NCBI RefSeq assembly: GCF_014647055.1
Contig: NZ_BMOL01000017.1
Location: 3,438-67,437, forward strand
Reading direction: 5' to 3'
Source: Deinococcus aerolatus
GTDB lineage: Bacteria > Deinococcota > Deinococci > Deinococcales > Deinococcaceae
DNA: 64,000 nucleotides
Under the pieces are notes generated by a model. It searched no databases, was not told where the DNA came from, and saw nothing but the letters and a program-made list of their open reading frames with translations. Numbering within the stretch: position 1 is the first letter of the stretch; the number at the start of each line of letters is the position of its first letter. The position numbers and the translations under genes are program-made. Below, piece by piece: positions 1 to 11,102 of the stretch.

Positions 1-510
1 GCCGATGAACTCCCGGTCGGCGACCAGGCCCTTACTGCGGCGCGCTGGAAGGGCCTTGAGGAGCCTGGAGATCAGCTGTATCCGCCCCACCGTGCCGCTG
101 TTCCCATCGTGATCGAGGGCGGTCCAGACGAGCGGCACGGTGAAACCGTGGAGGGCGACGCCGAGGACCAAGAGGTTCAGGGGGGATTCCCCACGTTCCC
201 AGGTGGTGCGGTCCAGGCTTAACAGCAGCTTCCCTGGGGGCAGCAGAGCCAGGAGAAACGCCAGGAAGACGGGCTCGGTGAGCTGAGGATCCCGGCAACC
301 TCGTTCCACTCGGCGCTTTTTCGCTTCGATGGAACTCGCCCCGGGCAGGTGGGCGCACAGGTCACTCTGGTTCACACTCCTGGCCGTGATCATGGCGAAG
401 ACGATGTCCACGACACGCTGCAGCGTGTCGTGGCGCAGGAATGGCACGCAGGCTTTGAAGTGGCGGGTCAGTTCGGTAGGCTGGAGGTCGGCGGGTTTTG
501 GTGTCGTCAC
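1..510 (-). CDS. IS4-family transposase, N-terminal part (cut by window edge)
   Basis: Read on the minus strand from a GTG at 510, the frame is open to the window edge. It begins VTTPKPADLQPTELTRHFK and contains LLLSLDRTTWERG, which fits the first catalytic Asp of an IS4-type DDE transposase, and KGLVADREFIG, which fits the second. The C-terminal Glu would lie outside the window. The start is weakly supported because no clear ribosome site precedes the GTG. The element's outer end should lie between about 511 and 620, but I could not place the terminal repeat. The family call rests on the Asp motifs and overall pattern. Confidence 0.7.
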   Translation of the reverse strand, partial: MTTPKPADLQPTELTRHFKACVPFLRHDTLQRVVDIVFAMITARSVNQSDLCAHLPGASSIEAKKRRVERGCRDPQLTEPVFLAFLLALLPPGKLLLSLDRTTWERGESPLNLLVLGVALHGFTVPLVWTALDHDGNSGTVGRIQLISRLLKALPARRSKGLVADREFIG

Positions 511-719
511 ACACCCAAAACACCGCCGTTTATCCTGCCGATTCGCAACCTGTCACACGTTCAGAGATTTCCCGTCCAGCACAGCCTCAACTCGAAGATG
601 TCCGGTACAGAGCTTTAGGCATCAAGTCGCTCGCCTGAATTTCCTGTTTTTGTTTGATTTCGGAGAGAATCAGGGTGGTATGGTCGCAGGTATGATTGCT
701 CGCGTACCAGGCGCGGGAC

Positions 720-2316
<1,597 letters not shown>

Positions 2317-2327
<11 letters not shown>

Positions 2328-3960
2328 GTCGGCCATTTCCCTGCACCGCACCATCGATCTCACCGAGCTGCTGCCCATCACCGTGAGCCCGCAGCGGGGA
2401 GCCGGGACAGCGGACCTGCGGGCGGACCTGCGGGCCGTGCAGGCCCAGGCCGCCGATCTGACCCTCGGCGCAGGGGAACGGTTCCGGTACCACCGCGAAG
2501 CAGCGTACCACGCGCTCGACCTGCACGACATCACGGTGGCCATGGAACACGCGCTGAAATGCTTGCAGCTCGCGCGGGCCAGCGGCGACGGCCCGTCGCA
2601 GGTCAAGGCGCACGTCACGCTGGCCCTGGCGATGATGGAGGCCTACGACGATGTGGGCGCGCAGCGGGAATTCCTGGCGGCCCGCACGCTGGCCGCGCGG
2701 ATTGACGACCACCGTGGGATGGCGCTGGTGGCCGTGAACGCCTCACATCTGGAGCTGGAACGCCGCAAGTATCCCCAGGCGGCCCGGCACCTCCTTGATC
2801 TGCTGGTGTCCCCACACATGCGCGGCCTGATGGAAGCCGACGCGCGGCAACTATGGAGGACCTTCCACGTCAACTTTGTCACGGGGGTCTCGGAGACCCT
2901 GATGGCGGGCGGCGACCTGCATCTGCAGGAGACCAGTGAGCAGCAGCTGGCCCGTTCGTTTGAAATTCTGGTTTCCCTTCCGGGCCGCAACGGCGACATG
3001 CCCCTGCTCGAAGTTGCGGGCGTGCTGGACGCCCTGATCCGTTACGCGCTGTGGCAGGGGGAACTCGCGGCGGCGCGGGCCCTGGCCGACGAGTACATTC
3101 GCATCGCGCGTGACGCGGATTTCCCGCTGCTGTACGGCCGCGCGCTGCTCGACCGCAGCCGCGTGCATTCCCGCATCGGGGACCGGGACCGCGCCATCGC
3201 CGACGCCGAGGAGGCCGTCGCGTACTTTGGTGCGGGCGCTTCGGAACTGTGGGAGGTCCGGTCCCGTGAGCTGCTGGCCGCAGCCTACGCGGCCGCGGGC
3301 CGTCACCGCGAGGCTTTTGAGATTCAGCTGGCGGTGACCCGTGGAGTGGAGAACCTGTTTCGCGATTACCACCAGCAGCGCGCCCTGGTCGGTCAGGTCG
3401 AGCAGCAGGCCCGCGAGTCGGAGGTGCGGGCCAAGGCGTTTGCGGAAGCGGCGCTGCGCGATCCCCTGACCGGCGCTCCCAACCGCACGCGGGCCATGCA
3501 GGTGCTGGACGAACTGCACGCGCATGCCCAGGCCGGCACGCCCAGCGCGATCGCCCTGCTTGACCTCGATTTTTTTAAACGCGTGAACGACACCTTTGGT
3601 CATCTGGTCGGGGACGCCGTGCTGATGAAAGTGACCCAGGTGCTGGGCGGCGAACTGCGCAAGCAGGATCTGCTGGCCCGGCTGGGTGGGGAGGAATTCA
3701 TCGTGATTCTTCCCAGCGTGACGCTGGAACAGGCAACCGCCATCTGCGCCCGGCTGCGTGACGCCCTGCAGGGGGCCGAGTGGGACATGCTGACGCCGGG
3801 GATGAACATCTCGGGCAGCTTCGGAGTGGCGGTGCTGGACGGCGAAAAGGACGTGACAGGCGCGCTCAAAGCTGCGGACCGCGCCCTGTACGCGGCCAAG
3901 ACGGCGGGCCGGAACACCGTGATCACGGCAGTGGGCGTGGGTCCGGACTGGCGCACCTAG
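2317..3960 (+). CDS. GGDEF diguanylate cyclase with TPR-like N-terminal region
   Basis: A 547-residue protein. Residues about 30-370 are helical and Ala/Leu/Arg-rich, resembling a TPR-type sensor or scaffold. A coiled linker leads to a complete GGDEF domain starting at DPLTGAPNRTRA. The active site is GGEEF (457-461), and an inhibitory I-site RKQD (448-451) lies exactly five residues before it, so product feedback inhibition is expected. The enzyme makes cyclic-di-GMP from two GTP. The start ATG overlaps the preceding HD-GYP gene by 11 bases and has a ribosome site GAGGAG (2301-2306). The pairing of a synthase and a hydrolase in one operon suggests local control of cyclic-di-GMP. Confidence 0.88.
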
Positions 3961-4008
3961 CCGCGGCGTGCGGAGTGGCCTTTGAGTGCGTAACCCAGGC
4001 CCCGCGCC

Positions 4009-5139
4009 TCAGAGGTTCATGCCGCACGACCAGTCGTTGGCATACGCCCAGTGAATGTCGATTTGCGCCGTCTTCTGATGCCTGATCCAGCTGGTGCGCT
4101 CCGGCGTGGGATTGGTGAAATACCCAGCGGTGAAGGTGACCACGCCGCTGGCTGCGTTGTAGCGGAAGGTGCCGGACTTTCCCATGTAGGTGTACGTGCC
4201 GTTCGTCCTGAGCGTGAGCGTGCCCCTGGGCACGTCGCTGCGTGTTCCATTCGGGCCAGGGCGTTCCAGCCAGCAGGAATAGTCGCCGGGCACCAGGGTC
4301 CCTCCTGGCCCCGCGGCGGGCGTGGGAACGGCGGGTGGGGCCGCCTTCGGGAGCTGATACGCCTGCAGAAACTGACTGACAGGTCTGAGCGGCACGGCAT
4401 ACGCGCCCTGGCTGATGCCTTCCAGAAGCTTCGTCAGCTCCGGGCGCTGGCCGAGTTGGGCCGCCGCGACGGCGTCGAGAAGATTCAGAAAGGCAAGGTC
4501 CACGGCACGTGTCCCTGACTGGGACAGGGCGGTCCGTGCCGCGTTGGTCTGGATTCTGACTCCCGCCGGACTGCCGCTGCGCAGGGTATAGATGATGTTC
4601 TCAACGTGCCAGTTGGCGCTGAACATGCCCGTTGGTGGCTGGGTGCTGTCCCACAGGCGCTGAATATGGTCAAGCGCCGAGTTCATGGTGGTGGGCCGGC
4701 TGGTGCTGGTCGGCGTGGCAGCAGGGGCGGCGGTCTGGGCCACTTTCAGCAGGCACCAGCCCAGCAGGGTGGTGCCGTCGCTGTCGGCCCAGAGGCCCAC
4801 CAGGGTGCTGCCCGGTTTACTCGCCTTGAAGGACTCGAAGTAACCACCTTCCCGGTCGGTGACCAGCGGTGTGTAGGTGTATCCCAGGGTCTTGAGGCCG
4901 CGCTGAAACTGGGCGTCCATGCCGGTCTGCGAGTCCCAGATGAGGTACTCGCTTTTGGCGCAGTTGCCGTTTTCAGCGGCGGCCACCTCACGCAGGGCAG
5001 CAGCAAAATCGGCCAGTTCCGGCGCGCCGCTCACGACCTCGGCCCCGTCGATGAAGGCCGCGTCGACCAGGGTGGACTGCGGGCCAGCGGCCAGCGCAGA
5101 AGACAGCAGCAGGGTCAGAAGTGTGGGCATCCGGCGCAT
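4009..5139 (-). CDS. Secreted protein of unknown function
   Basis: A 376-residue protein with a signal peptide (MRRMPTLLTLLLSSALAA, cleavage predicted near residue 18). I do not recognise the family. The mature part has four cysteines (in NGNCAKS, LGWCLLK, DYSCWLE and DWSCGMNL), which could form two disulfides. A Pro/Ala-rich linker separates it from a C-terminal beta-rich region of about 95 residues beginning GTLVPGDYSCWLE, which ends with aromatic and polar strands. The start at 5139 has a good ribosome site (GGAGGACGTT before ATG). It lies 25 bases downstream of the zinc-ribbon gene and is probably in one operon with it. It converges on the GGDEF gene, with 48 bases between the stops and no clear terminator. 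Confidence 0.75.
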   Translation of the reverse strand: MRRMPTLLTLLLSSALAAGPQSTLVDAAFIDGAEVVSGAPELADFAAALREVAAAENGNCAKSEYLIWDSQTGMDAQFQRGLKTLGYTYTPLVTDREGGYFESFKASKPGSTLVGLWADSDGTTLLGWCLLKVAQTAAPAATPTSTSRPTTMNSALDHIQRLWDSTQPPTGMFSANWHVENIIYTLRSGSPAGVRIQTNAARTALSQSGTRAVDLAFLNLLDAVAAAQLGQRPELTKLLEGISQGAYAVPLRPVSQFLQAYQLPKAAPPAVPTPAAGPGGTLVPGDYSCWLERPGPNGTRSDVPRGTLTLRTNGTYTYMGKSGTFRYNAASGVVTFTAGYFTNPTPERTSWIRHQKTAQIDIHWAYANDWSCGMNL

Positions 5140-5164
5140 AACGTCCTCCAGGGGTGGATGAGGG

Positions 5165-5374
5165 TCAAACCAGAGGGGAGACAGGAGAGGGTTCGCCATG
5201 GAGCCGCCCACAGGACGCACAAAAGCGCGTGTACGGCGAATTGATGGGCTGCCCGCAGCCCGCGCAGGCCAGCAGCAGCGGCGCGCCGTCGTTGACGCAG
5301 TAACGCTCGCCCAGGTGCAGGGGAACGGCTCGCCCGCAACGGGGGCACAGGGCGTACACAGGTCTGTGCTTCAT
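5165..5374 (-). CDS. Small double zinc-ribbon protein
   Basis: A 69-residue protein with paired cysteines in CPRCG, YCVND, CAGCG and FCASCG, which fits two adjacent zinc ribbons. Such small proteins often bind nucleic acid or a protein partner, but nothing in the sequence defines the partner. The start is well supported by a ribosome site (GGAGGATCCC before ATG). It is the first gene of a probable two-gene operon with the secreted protein at 4009-5139. Confidence 0.7.
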   Translation of the reverse strand: MKHRPVYALCPRCGRAVPLHLGERYCVNDGAPLLLACAGCGQPINSPYTRFCASCGRLHGEPSPVSPLV

Positions 5375-6121
5375 GGGATCCTCCAGCCGCAGTGTACGTC
5401 CATGACGCTTACGTCAGACTCACGTTTCGCGGTGGGTCCAGGGGCAGGGTGGCGAGACTGCCCTTCAGCCGGTAAAGCCTCACCCACCTTGGCATGGTGC
5501 CGTTTGACGGCTCGCAGCAGGGCCTGCGGCGGCCGTGCAGATTTTAGGCACGGTGACGTACCGCGATGGGTAACCTGTCCGCCAGAGTTCTGACCAGCCG
5601 CTTCAGCAGCAGTACCTCGCGAAGATGGGGCTAAGTGACAGGTGCTGGTGGACTGAGGGCGCAGCTCTGCATGGCACACCCAGGCGGCGGTGCGCCGACG
5701 AGGTGCCGGATGCGGTACGTGGCACTCGAGACGGTTTTTGCCCTGTCAGCCGCACTTCCGTCGATTGGCCGACTGAGACGCACCAGAACAACAGCCGGCA
5801 GCGCGGCAAGATGTGTCAAAACGGCTGGCCGGCTCCCTGAGACACACCTGAGTGATTCGCCTGTTGCTGCCGGTGCAGAGAAGAGTATTCTGCCGGGGTG
5901 TACCCCAGCACAATTCCTAATCTGGACCCAACCCCACACCTCGTCGGTTGGTCTGGTGTGTGGGTTTGCCTCCGTAGGTCAGTCAGGGCGATCCGGTCAT
6001 GCCCTGCGCGGGTGGCCGCCTGCACCGCATCTAGCACCTTTTCACGGAACCCTGGCCGCAAGCACCATCAGTCGGCCGGTGCAGGGGACAGCTCCAGGTT
6101 TGTGAGTCCCGCAGGACGAGT
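5375..6121. other. Gene-poor stretch, no gene recognised
   Basis: About 750 bases between the divergent zinc-ribbon gene and the ABC importer operon. Short open frames occur on both strands. The only one with a faint protein look is on the minus strand near 5816-6061 (ending in LGIVLGYTPAEYSS), which could be the tail of a decayed transposase, but the match is too short to call. The importer's promoter should lie in the last 100-150 bases; I could not place convincing -35 and -10 boxes. Confidence 0.4.
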
Positions 6122-7012
6122 TTGACCGCGCTGCCTACGCCACCACGGGTGCTGACGCCGAAGCCGCGCTCTGTGGCGTGGCGGCGCTTCTCGCGTGACA
6201 GGGCGGCCCTGCTGGGGCTCCTGCTGTGCGCCGCGATCGTCCTGGCCGCGTTGCTGGCCCCGTGGACCGCGCCGCACGATCCCAACTTTCAGTTTCCGGA
6301 GGGCCTCTCGCTGGAAGGTGCGCCCCAGCCGCCGGGATCCGAATTCCTGCTCGGCACCGATCTGCTGGGCCGTGACCTGCTCTCAAGGCTGCTGTGGGGC
6401 GCACGGGCCTCGCTCCTGGTGGGTGTCGTCGCCAACGGCATCGCCGTTGTGATCGGTGTGGTACTGGGCGCGCTGGGCGGCATGGGCCGTGGCCTGACCG
6501 GCACGCTGATCATGCGCTTCACCGACGTGATGATGGCCTTTCCGGTGCTGCTGCTGGCCATCGCCCTGACCGCCGTCCTGAGGCCCAGCCTGTGGATCGT
6601 GACGCTGGTGATCGCGCTGCTCAACTGGGTGGCGGTGGCGCGGGTGACCTACGCCCAGGTCACGTCGCTGCGCGAGCGTGAGTTTGTGGAGGCGGCCCAG
6701 GCCGTCGGGGCCTCGGGCACCCACATCCTGCGCCGGCACATTGCGCCTCACCTGCTGCCCACCGCGCTGGTCTGGGGTTCGCTGGGCATCGGGACCACTG
6801 TGCTGCTGGAAGCCACGCTGTCTTTTCTGGGTGTGGGCGTGCAGCCGCCGACCCCCAGCTGGGGCGGCATCATCAACGAGTCTCAAAGCTACCTGACCAC
6901 CGCGCCGTGGCTGGTGCTGTTTCCGGGCGCGGCCATCCTGCTCACCTCGCTGGGCTTCAACCTGCTGGGTGAAGGCCTGCGTGACGCGCTTGATCCGCAC
7001 GGGGCCAGCTGA
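6122..7012 (+). CDS. ABC importer permease, DppC/OppC type
   Basis: A 296-residue inner-membrane protein of the peptide/nickel importer class. An N-terminal membrane segment (LLGLLLCAAIVLAALLAPW) is followed by the periplasmic LLGTDLLGRDLLSRLLWGARASL motif typical of DppC-type permeases, then about five more segments. The cytoplasmic coupling loop is EAAQAVGASGTHILRRHIAPHLLP, which docks the ATPase. The best start is a TTG at 6122 preceded by AGGACGAG; an internal GTG at 6149 is possible. Its stop overlaps the next ATG (TGATG). It is the first gene of an importer operon; the usual order has the DppB-type permease first. Confidence 0.88.
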   Translation: MTALPTPPRVLTPKPRSVAWRRFSRDRAALLGLLLCAAIVLAALLAPWTAPHDPNFQFPEGLSLEGAPQPPGSEFLLGTDLLGRDLLSRLLWGARASLLVGVVANGIAVVIGVVLGALGGMGRGLTGTLIMRFTDVMMAFPVLLLAIALTAVLRPSLWIVTLVIALLNWVAVARVTYAQVTSLREREFVEAAQAVGASGTHILRRHIAPHLLPTALVWGSLGIGTTVLLEATLSFLGVGVQPPTPSWGGIINESQSYLTTAPWLVLFPGAAILLTSLGFNLLGEGLRDALDPHGAS

Positions 7013-7932
7013 TGCTGAGCTTCGCGGTGTCACGGGCGCTGCAGAGTCTCGGCGTCCTGCTGATCGCCTCGGTCTTCACGTTCAGCCTGATTTTCATGCT
7101 GCCCGCCGATCCGGCGAGGCTGGTGGCCGGGCCCAGCGCCAGCGTCCAGACGGTCAACAGCATCCGGCGGGAACTGGGCCTGGACCGCCCCTTCGCCGCG
7201 CAGTACGCCCTGTACCTGACCAATCTGCTGCGGGGCGACCTGGGCCGCTCCTACAAGCAGCAGACGGCGGTGCGTTCCCTGATCGCCTCACGGATCTGGC
7301 CCACCTTTCAGTTGATGCTGGGGGCTGTAGCCCTGGAACTGCTGCTGGGGTTGCCGCTGGGCATCTGGGCCGCCCTGAGGCGCGGGCGCTGGCCGGACCG
7401 ACTGGTGATGGGGTTCGCCTTTCTGGGGGCCGCCGCGCCGCAGTTCTGGCTGGGCCTGAGTCTGGTCTACCTGCTGGCCTACGGCCTGAATCTGTTTCCG
7501 CTGGGCGGCTACGGCGGCCTCTCGCACTTGTTCCTGCCGGCGCTGACGCTGGGTCTGGGCGGGGCAGGCTGGTACGCCCGGGTGATCCGCTCCAGCCTGC
7601 TGGAGGTGCTGTCCCGCGACTACGTGCGCACCGCCCGCGCCAAGGGGCTGTCACCACGCCGCGTGGTCGTGCGCCACGCGCTGCGCAACGCGGCCCCGCC
7701 CATCATCAGCATGATCGGCCTGGACATCGGCGTCTTCATGGGCGGTGTGGTTGTGGTGGAGAGCGTCTTCGGCTGGCCGGGGCTGGGCCGGCTGGTCTGG
7801 GACGCCATCCGCGTGGTGGATATTCCCGTCATCGTCGGCGTGGTGATCTTCAGCGCTGTGGTGATCACGCTCGCCAATCTGCTGGCTGACCTGGTGCAAC
7901 TCGTCCTTGATCCCCGCATCCGCTACGCGTAA
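7012..7932 (+). CDS. ABC importer permease, DppB/OppB type
   Basis: A 306-residue inner-membrane permease partner. The N-terminus (SRALQSLGVLLIASVFTFSLIFMLPADPARLVAGP) is characteristic of DppB-type subunits, as is ELGLDRPFAAQYALYLTNLLRGDLGRS. The coupling loop is RTARAKGLSPRRVVVRHALRNAAPP, with the conserved Gly. Six membrane segments are expected. It is coupled to the upstream permease by a one-base stop/start overlap and followed after 23 bases by the binding-protein gene. The two permeases should form the heterodimeric channel. Confidence 0.9.
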   Translation: MLSFAVSRALQSLGVLLIASVFTFSLIFMLPADPARLVAGPSASVQTVNSIRRELGLDRPFAAQYALYLTNLLRGDLGRSYKQQTAVRSLIASRIWPTFQLMLGAVALELLLGLPLGIWAALRRGRWPDRLVMGFAFLGAAAPQFWLGLSLVYLLAYGLNLFPLGGYGGLSHLFLPALTLGLGGAGWYARVIRSSLLEVLSRDYVRTARAKGLSPRRVVVRHALRNAAPPIISMIGLDIGVFMGGVVVVESVFGWPGLGRLVWDAIRVVDIPVIVGVVIFSAVVITLANLLADLVQLVLDPRIRYA

Positions 7933-7955
7933 TTCCCCATCTGGAAAGGAGAGCC

Positions 7956-9563
7956 ATGAATAGATTGACCGGACAGACACTGCTTGGCCTGACGCTGCTT
8001 CTCGGAACCGCCCACGCCGCGCCGCAACAGGGCGGCAGCATCACCGTGTCGTACAAGGACGACGTGACCACCCTGGATCCGGCCATCGGCTACGACTACC
8101 AGAACTGGCCGATGGAGAAGATGGTCTTTGACGCCCTGCTCGACTACATCCCGGGCGGCACCACCCTGTCGCCGCGCTTGGCCGCCAAGATGCCCGACGT
8201 GTCCAGGGACGGCCAGACCTATACCTTTACCCTGCGCAAGGGCGTGAAATTCCATAACGGCCGGACCATGACAGCGGACGACGTGAAATACAGCCTGGAA
8301 CGCGTGCTCGATCCGAAGACCAAGAGTCCGGGCCAGAGCTTCTACACCGATATTGCCGGGGCGCAGGCCTTCGTGGACGGCAAGGCAAAGTCTGTCTCGG
8401 GCATTGCGGTGCTGGCCCCCGACAAGGTCAAAATTACGCTGAATGCGCCCAACGCGGCCTTCCTCAACATCATGGCGATGAATTTCGCCTTTATCGTGCC
8501 CAAGGAGGCCGTCGCCAAAGCCGGCGCCGATTTCGGACACCAGCCGGTGGGCACTGGGCCGTTCAGACTCAAATCCTGGGTCAGCGGCCAGCAGCTCCAG
8601 TTCGAGCGCAACCCGAACTACTTCATGGCGGGCCTGCCCTACCTCGATGGGGTCACCGTCAAGGTGGGTCTGGATCCCAGCGTCGCGTACCTGAGCCTCC
8701 AGCGCGGTGAGGTCGACCTGCTTGGCGACGGTATTCCGCCCGCCCAGTTCCTGCAGGTGACCCGTGACCCCAAGCTCAAAGCCAACGTGTTTTCCAGGAC
8801 GTCGGTCAACACGACGTTTCTGAGTTTGAACACCGGCGTGGGGCCCCTCAAGGACGTGCGGGTGCGTCAGGCTATCAATATGGCCATCGACAAGACCAAG
8901 ATCTTGCGCATCATTAACGGCCGGGGTGTGGTTGCCCGGGGCGTTCTGCCGCCGCTGATGCCGGGGTACGATAAGGCCGAGGCGGGTTACGCCTATGATC
9001 CGGCCAAGGCCAGGGCGCTGCTCGCGGCAGCCGGACTGAAGGGCGGCTTCGAAACCACCCTCTATACCACCTCTACCGATCCCAACCCGCGCATCGCCCA
9101 GAGCATTCAGCAGGACCTGGCCCAGATCGGCGTGAAGGTGCAGCTCAAGAGCCTGGCCCAGAGCAGTGTCATTGACGCGGCCAGCACGCCGAAAACTGCG
9201 GCGATGGTGTGGTCTGGGGGGCTGGCCTGGACGCAGGACTATCCCGACCCGAGCGACTTTTACTGGCCGATCCTGTCGTGCCGCAGCGCGGTGCAGGGCG
9301 GCTGGAACTGGCCGTTCGTGTGTGACAAGGCGCTCGACGCCCGCGCCGAGAAGGCCGACCGGATGGTGGCCCCTGCCCAGCAGGCCGCGCGGCTCAAGGA
9401 GTACGCCAGCCTCTTTGCGGCCCTGAACAAGCAGGCCGTGTGGGTGCCGGTGTTCCATGAGGTGCGGTACACCATGAAGTCCGACCGGCTGGTGGGCGAC
9501 GTGGACAACCTGCTGGACCCGACGCATTTCATCAACTACGAACGGCTCTCGGTAAAAAAATAA
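7956..9563 (+). CDS. ABC importer solute-binding protein, SBP_bac_5 family
   Basis: A 535-residue exported binding protein. The signal peptide is residues 1-22 (ending in GTAHA before APQQGG). The mature protein shows the family layout: GGSITVSYKDDVTTLDPA near the N-terminus, LRKGVKFHNGRTMTADDVKYSLER (the family signature) at about residues 92-115, and GHQPVGTGPFRLKSW. It has no lipobox Cys, so it may be soluble or tethered by its uncleaved leader. The ribosome site GGAAAGGAG is strong. It captures the substrate for the two upstream permeases; with an amidase next door, a short amide or amidated peptide is a reasonable but unproven ligand. Confidence 0.9.
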   Translation: MNRLTGQTLLGLTLLLGTAHAAPQQGGSITVSYKDDVTTLDPAIGYDYQNWPMEKMVFDALLDYIPGGTTLSPRLAAKMPDVSRDGQTYTFTLRKGVKFHNGRTMTADDVKYSLERVLDPKTKSPGQSFYTDIAGAQAFVDGKAKSVSGIAVLAPDKVKITLNAPNAAFLNIMAMNFAFIVPKEAVAKAGADFGHQPVGTGPFRLKSWVSGQQLQFERNPNYFMAGLPYLDGVTVKVGLDPSVAYLSLQRGEVDLLGDGIPPAQFLQVTRDPKLKANVFSRTSVNTTFLSLNTGVGPLKDVRVRQAINMAIDKTKILRIINGRGVVARGVLPPLMPGYDKAEAGYAYDPAKARALLAAAGLKGGFETTLYTTSTDPNPRIAQSIQQDLAQIGVKVQLKSLAQSSVIDAASTPKTAAMVWSGGLAWTQDYPDPSDFYWPILSCRSAVQGGWNWPFVCDKALDARAEKADRMVAPAQQAARLKEYASLFAALNKQAVWVPVFHEVRYTMKSDRLVGDVDNLLDPTHFINYERLSVKK

Positions 9564-9576
9564 TGGGAGGACAGCC

Positions 9577-10506
9577 ATGACCGCCAGACCCAAATGCACC
9601 ATCCACGACCACCATTACGGGTGGGACAACAGCCTGCCGCCCGCGCTGGAAGTCGAGAGCGGCGAGACCATCGAATTTGAGGTGATCGATTCCGGCGGCG
9701 GCCAGTTCACGCCGGCCTCCACCCACGCCGACGTGGCGACCCTGGATTTCTCGAAGATCAACGCGGTGACCGGGCCGGTGTACGTGCACGGCGCGGAGCC
9801 GGGCGACGCGCTGACCGTCGACATTCTGGAGTTCAGGCCCTCGGGCTTCGGCTGGACCGCCATTATTCCCGGCTTCGGCCTGCTGGCCGATGAATTCTCC
9901 GATCCGTACCTCAAGCTGTGGCAGTACAGCGACATCACGGCGGAATTCCTGCCGGGCATTCAGCTGCCGGTGCGGCCCTTTCCCGGCACCATCGGCAATG
10001 CGCCGGCCGAAGCGGGCCACCACTCGGTGGTGCCGCCAAGGGCCGTGGGCGGCAACATGGACATCCGTGACCTGACGGCGGGCTCGACGCTGCATCTGCC
10101 GGTGGCTGTGCCCGGTGCCCTGTTCTCGGTAGGCGACACCCACGCGGCCCAGGGGGACGGGGAGGTGTGCGGCACCGCCATCGAATCGGCCATGCACGTG
10201 ACGCTGCGCTTTACCCTGAACAAGGGCGCGCACCTGAAGACTCCCCGCTTCTCGACGCCTGGTCCCGTCACGGGTCACATCGATCAGGCGGGGTATCACG
10301 TCACCACGGGCATCGGGCCGGACCTCTACGCCGCCGCGCAGGACGCCACACGCGCCATGATCGATTTCATGTCCGGGGAGTACGGCCTGTCGCCGCAGGA
10401 GGCCTACCTGCTGTGTAGCGTGGCGGCGGACCTGCGCATCAGCGAGATCGTAGACGTGCCCAACTGGCTGGTCGGCCTGTACCTGCCCAGGAGCATTTTC
10501 AGGTAG
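9577..10506 (+). CDS. Acetamidase/formamidase family amidohydrolase
   Basis: A 309-residue protein of the FmdA/AmdA family, which hydrolyses formamide or short aliphatic amides to the acid and ammonia. Family features seen are the N-terminal HHYGWDNSLPPALEVESGETIEFEV, the GPVYVHGAEPGDALTVDIL segment, the PPRAVGGNMDIRDLTAGSTLHLPV segment, and GALFSVGDTHAAQGDGEVCGTAIE, which carries the conserved acidic and Cys residues. The ribosome site GGGAGGACA fits the ATG at 9577, 13 bases after the binding-protein gene. Its place in the operon suggests that the imported compound is an amide used as a nitrogen source. Confidence 0.88.
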   Translation: MTARPKCTIHDHHYGWDNSLPPALEVESGETIEFEVIDSGGGQFTPASTHADVATLDFSKINAVTGPVYVHGAEPGDALTVDILEFRPSGFGWTAIIPGFGLLADEFSDPYLKLWQYSDITAEFLPGIQLPVRPFPGTIGNAPAEAGHHSVVPPRAVGGNMDIRDLTAGSTLHLPVAVPGALFSVGDTHAAQGDGEVCGTAIESAMHVTLRFTLNKGAHLKTPRFSTPGPVTGHIDQAGYHVTTGIGPDLYAAAQDATRAMIDFMSGEYGLSPQEAYLLCSVAADLRISEIVDVPNWLVGLYLPRSIFR

Positions 10507-10523
10507 CTGCGGGCGAGTGGGGT

Positions 10524-11102
10524 TCATACGGACTCCGATAAATTCGTACAGAGGGGCCACCAATGGAACAGGGTGTGCTGCGTGATGAGATCGGGTTGAG
10601 TTTCCAGCCAGGCGCAGCGTTCTCCAAGCGCGTCTTGAAGTTCAGCGAGTGATTCGAAGCAGCGGTTGGCCAGCGGCTCATCCGTCAGGTTCCAGGCGCG
10701 TTCCACCGGCTGCAATTCTGGCGAATAGGGGGGCAGCGTCATCGTCTCCAAGCCACGGGGATGTCCCTCCACCGGAGGGACATGGAATCCCGCGCCATTT
10801 TCAACGAGCAAAATATGATGGTCTGGCCCCGCTCCGAGACTGGCCGCGAACGCGGCCACGACGAGTTGATAGGCGCGTTTGGTGACCTCGGGGACCAGCC
10901 AGAACTGGCTGGCTCCGCTTTCAGGACATACGAAGGCATACAGGTACAGCCAGTCGTAACGTGGCTGGACAGGGCGGGTTGCCGGGTGACCCGTGGGCGT
11001 CCAGACGGGCCGCGTGATGGGTTGGAGGCCAAGGCGATGTTCATCCATGGCCCACAACGAGACGTGAGGGTGGAGCCGCTCCGCTGCGCGAAGCCGATCC
11101 AC
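10524..11102 (-). CDS. IS630 transposase, catalytic part (orfB), catalytic Asp altered
   Basis: This 192-residue frame starts at a GTG that shares a base with the orfA stop. It carries the first DDE Asp in WAMDEHRLGLQ, then LLVENGAGFHVP where IS630 proteins normally have Asp-(Asn/Gly)-Ala-x-x-His, and the Glu region LPPYSPELQPVERAW. In the second motif the expected Asp is Asn (AAT, one base from GAT), so catalysis is probably lost. The frame relates to orfA by a -1 shift at the sequence AAAATTTTAG, a candidate frameshift site. Confidence 0.75.
   Translation of the reverse strand: MDRLRAAERLHPHVSLWAMDEHRLGLQPITRPVWTPTGHPATRPVQPRYDWLYLYAFVCPESGASQFWLVPEVTKRAYQLVVAAFAASLGAGPDHHILLVENGAGFHVPPVEGHPRGLETMTLPPYSPELQPVERAWNLTDEPLANRCFESLAELQDALGERCAWLETQPDLITQHTLFHWWPLCTNLSESV

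Noticed and set aside
5816..6061. Minus-strand 81-codon frame ending in a YTPAEY-like motif
   Set aside because: Too short and without further transposase motifs; could be chance.
7923..9602. A 559-codon minus-strand open frame
   Set aside because: Antisense shadow of the solute-binding protein gene, caused by high GC at third positions.
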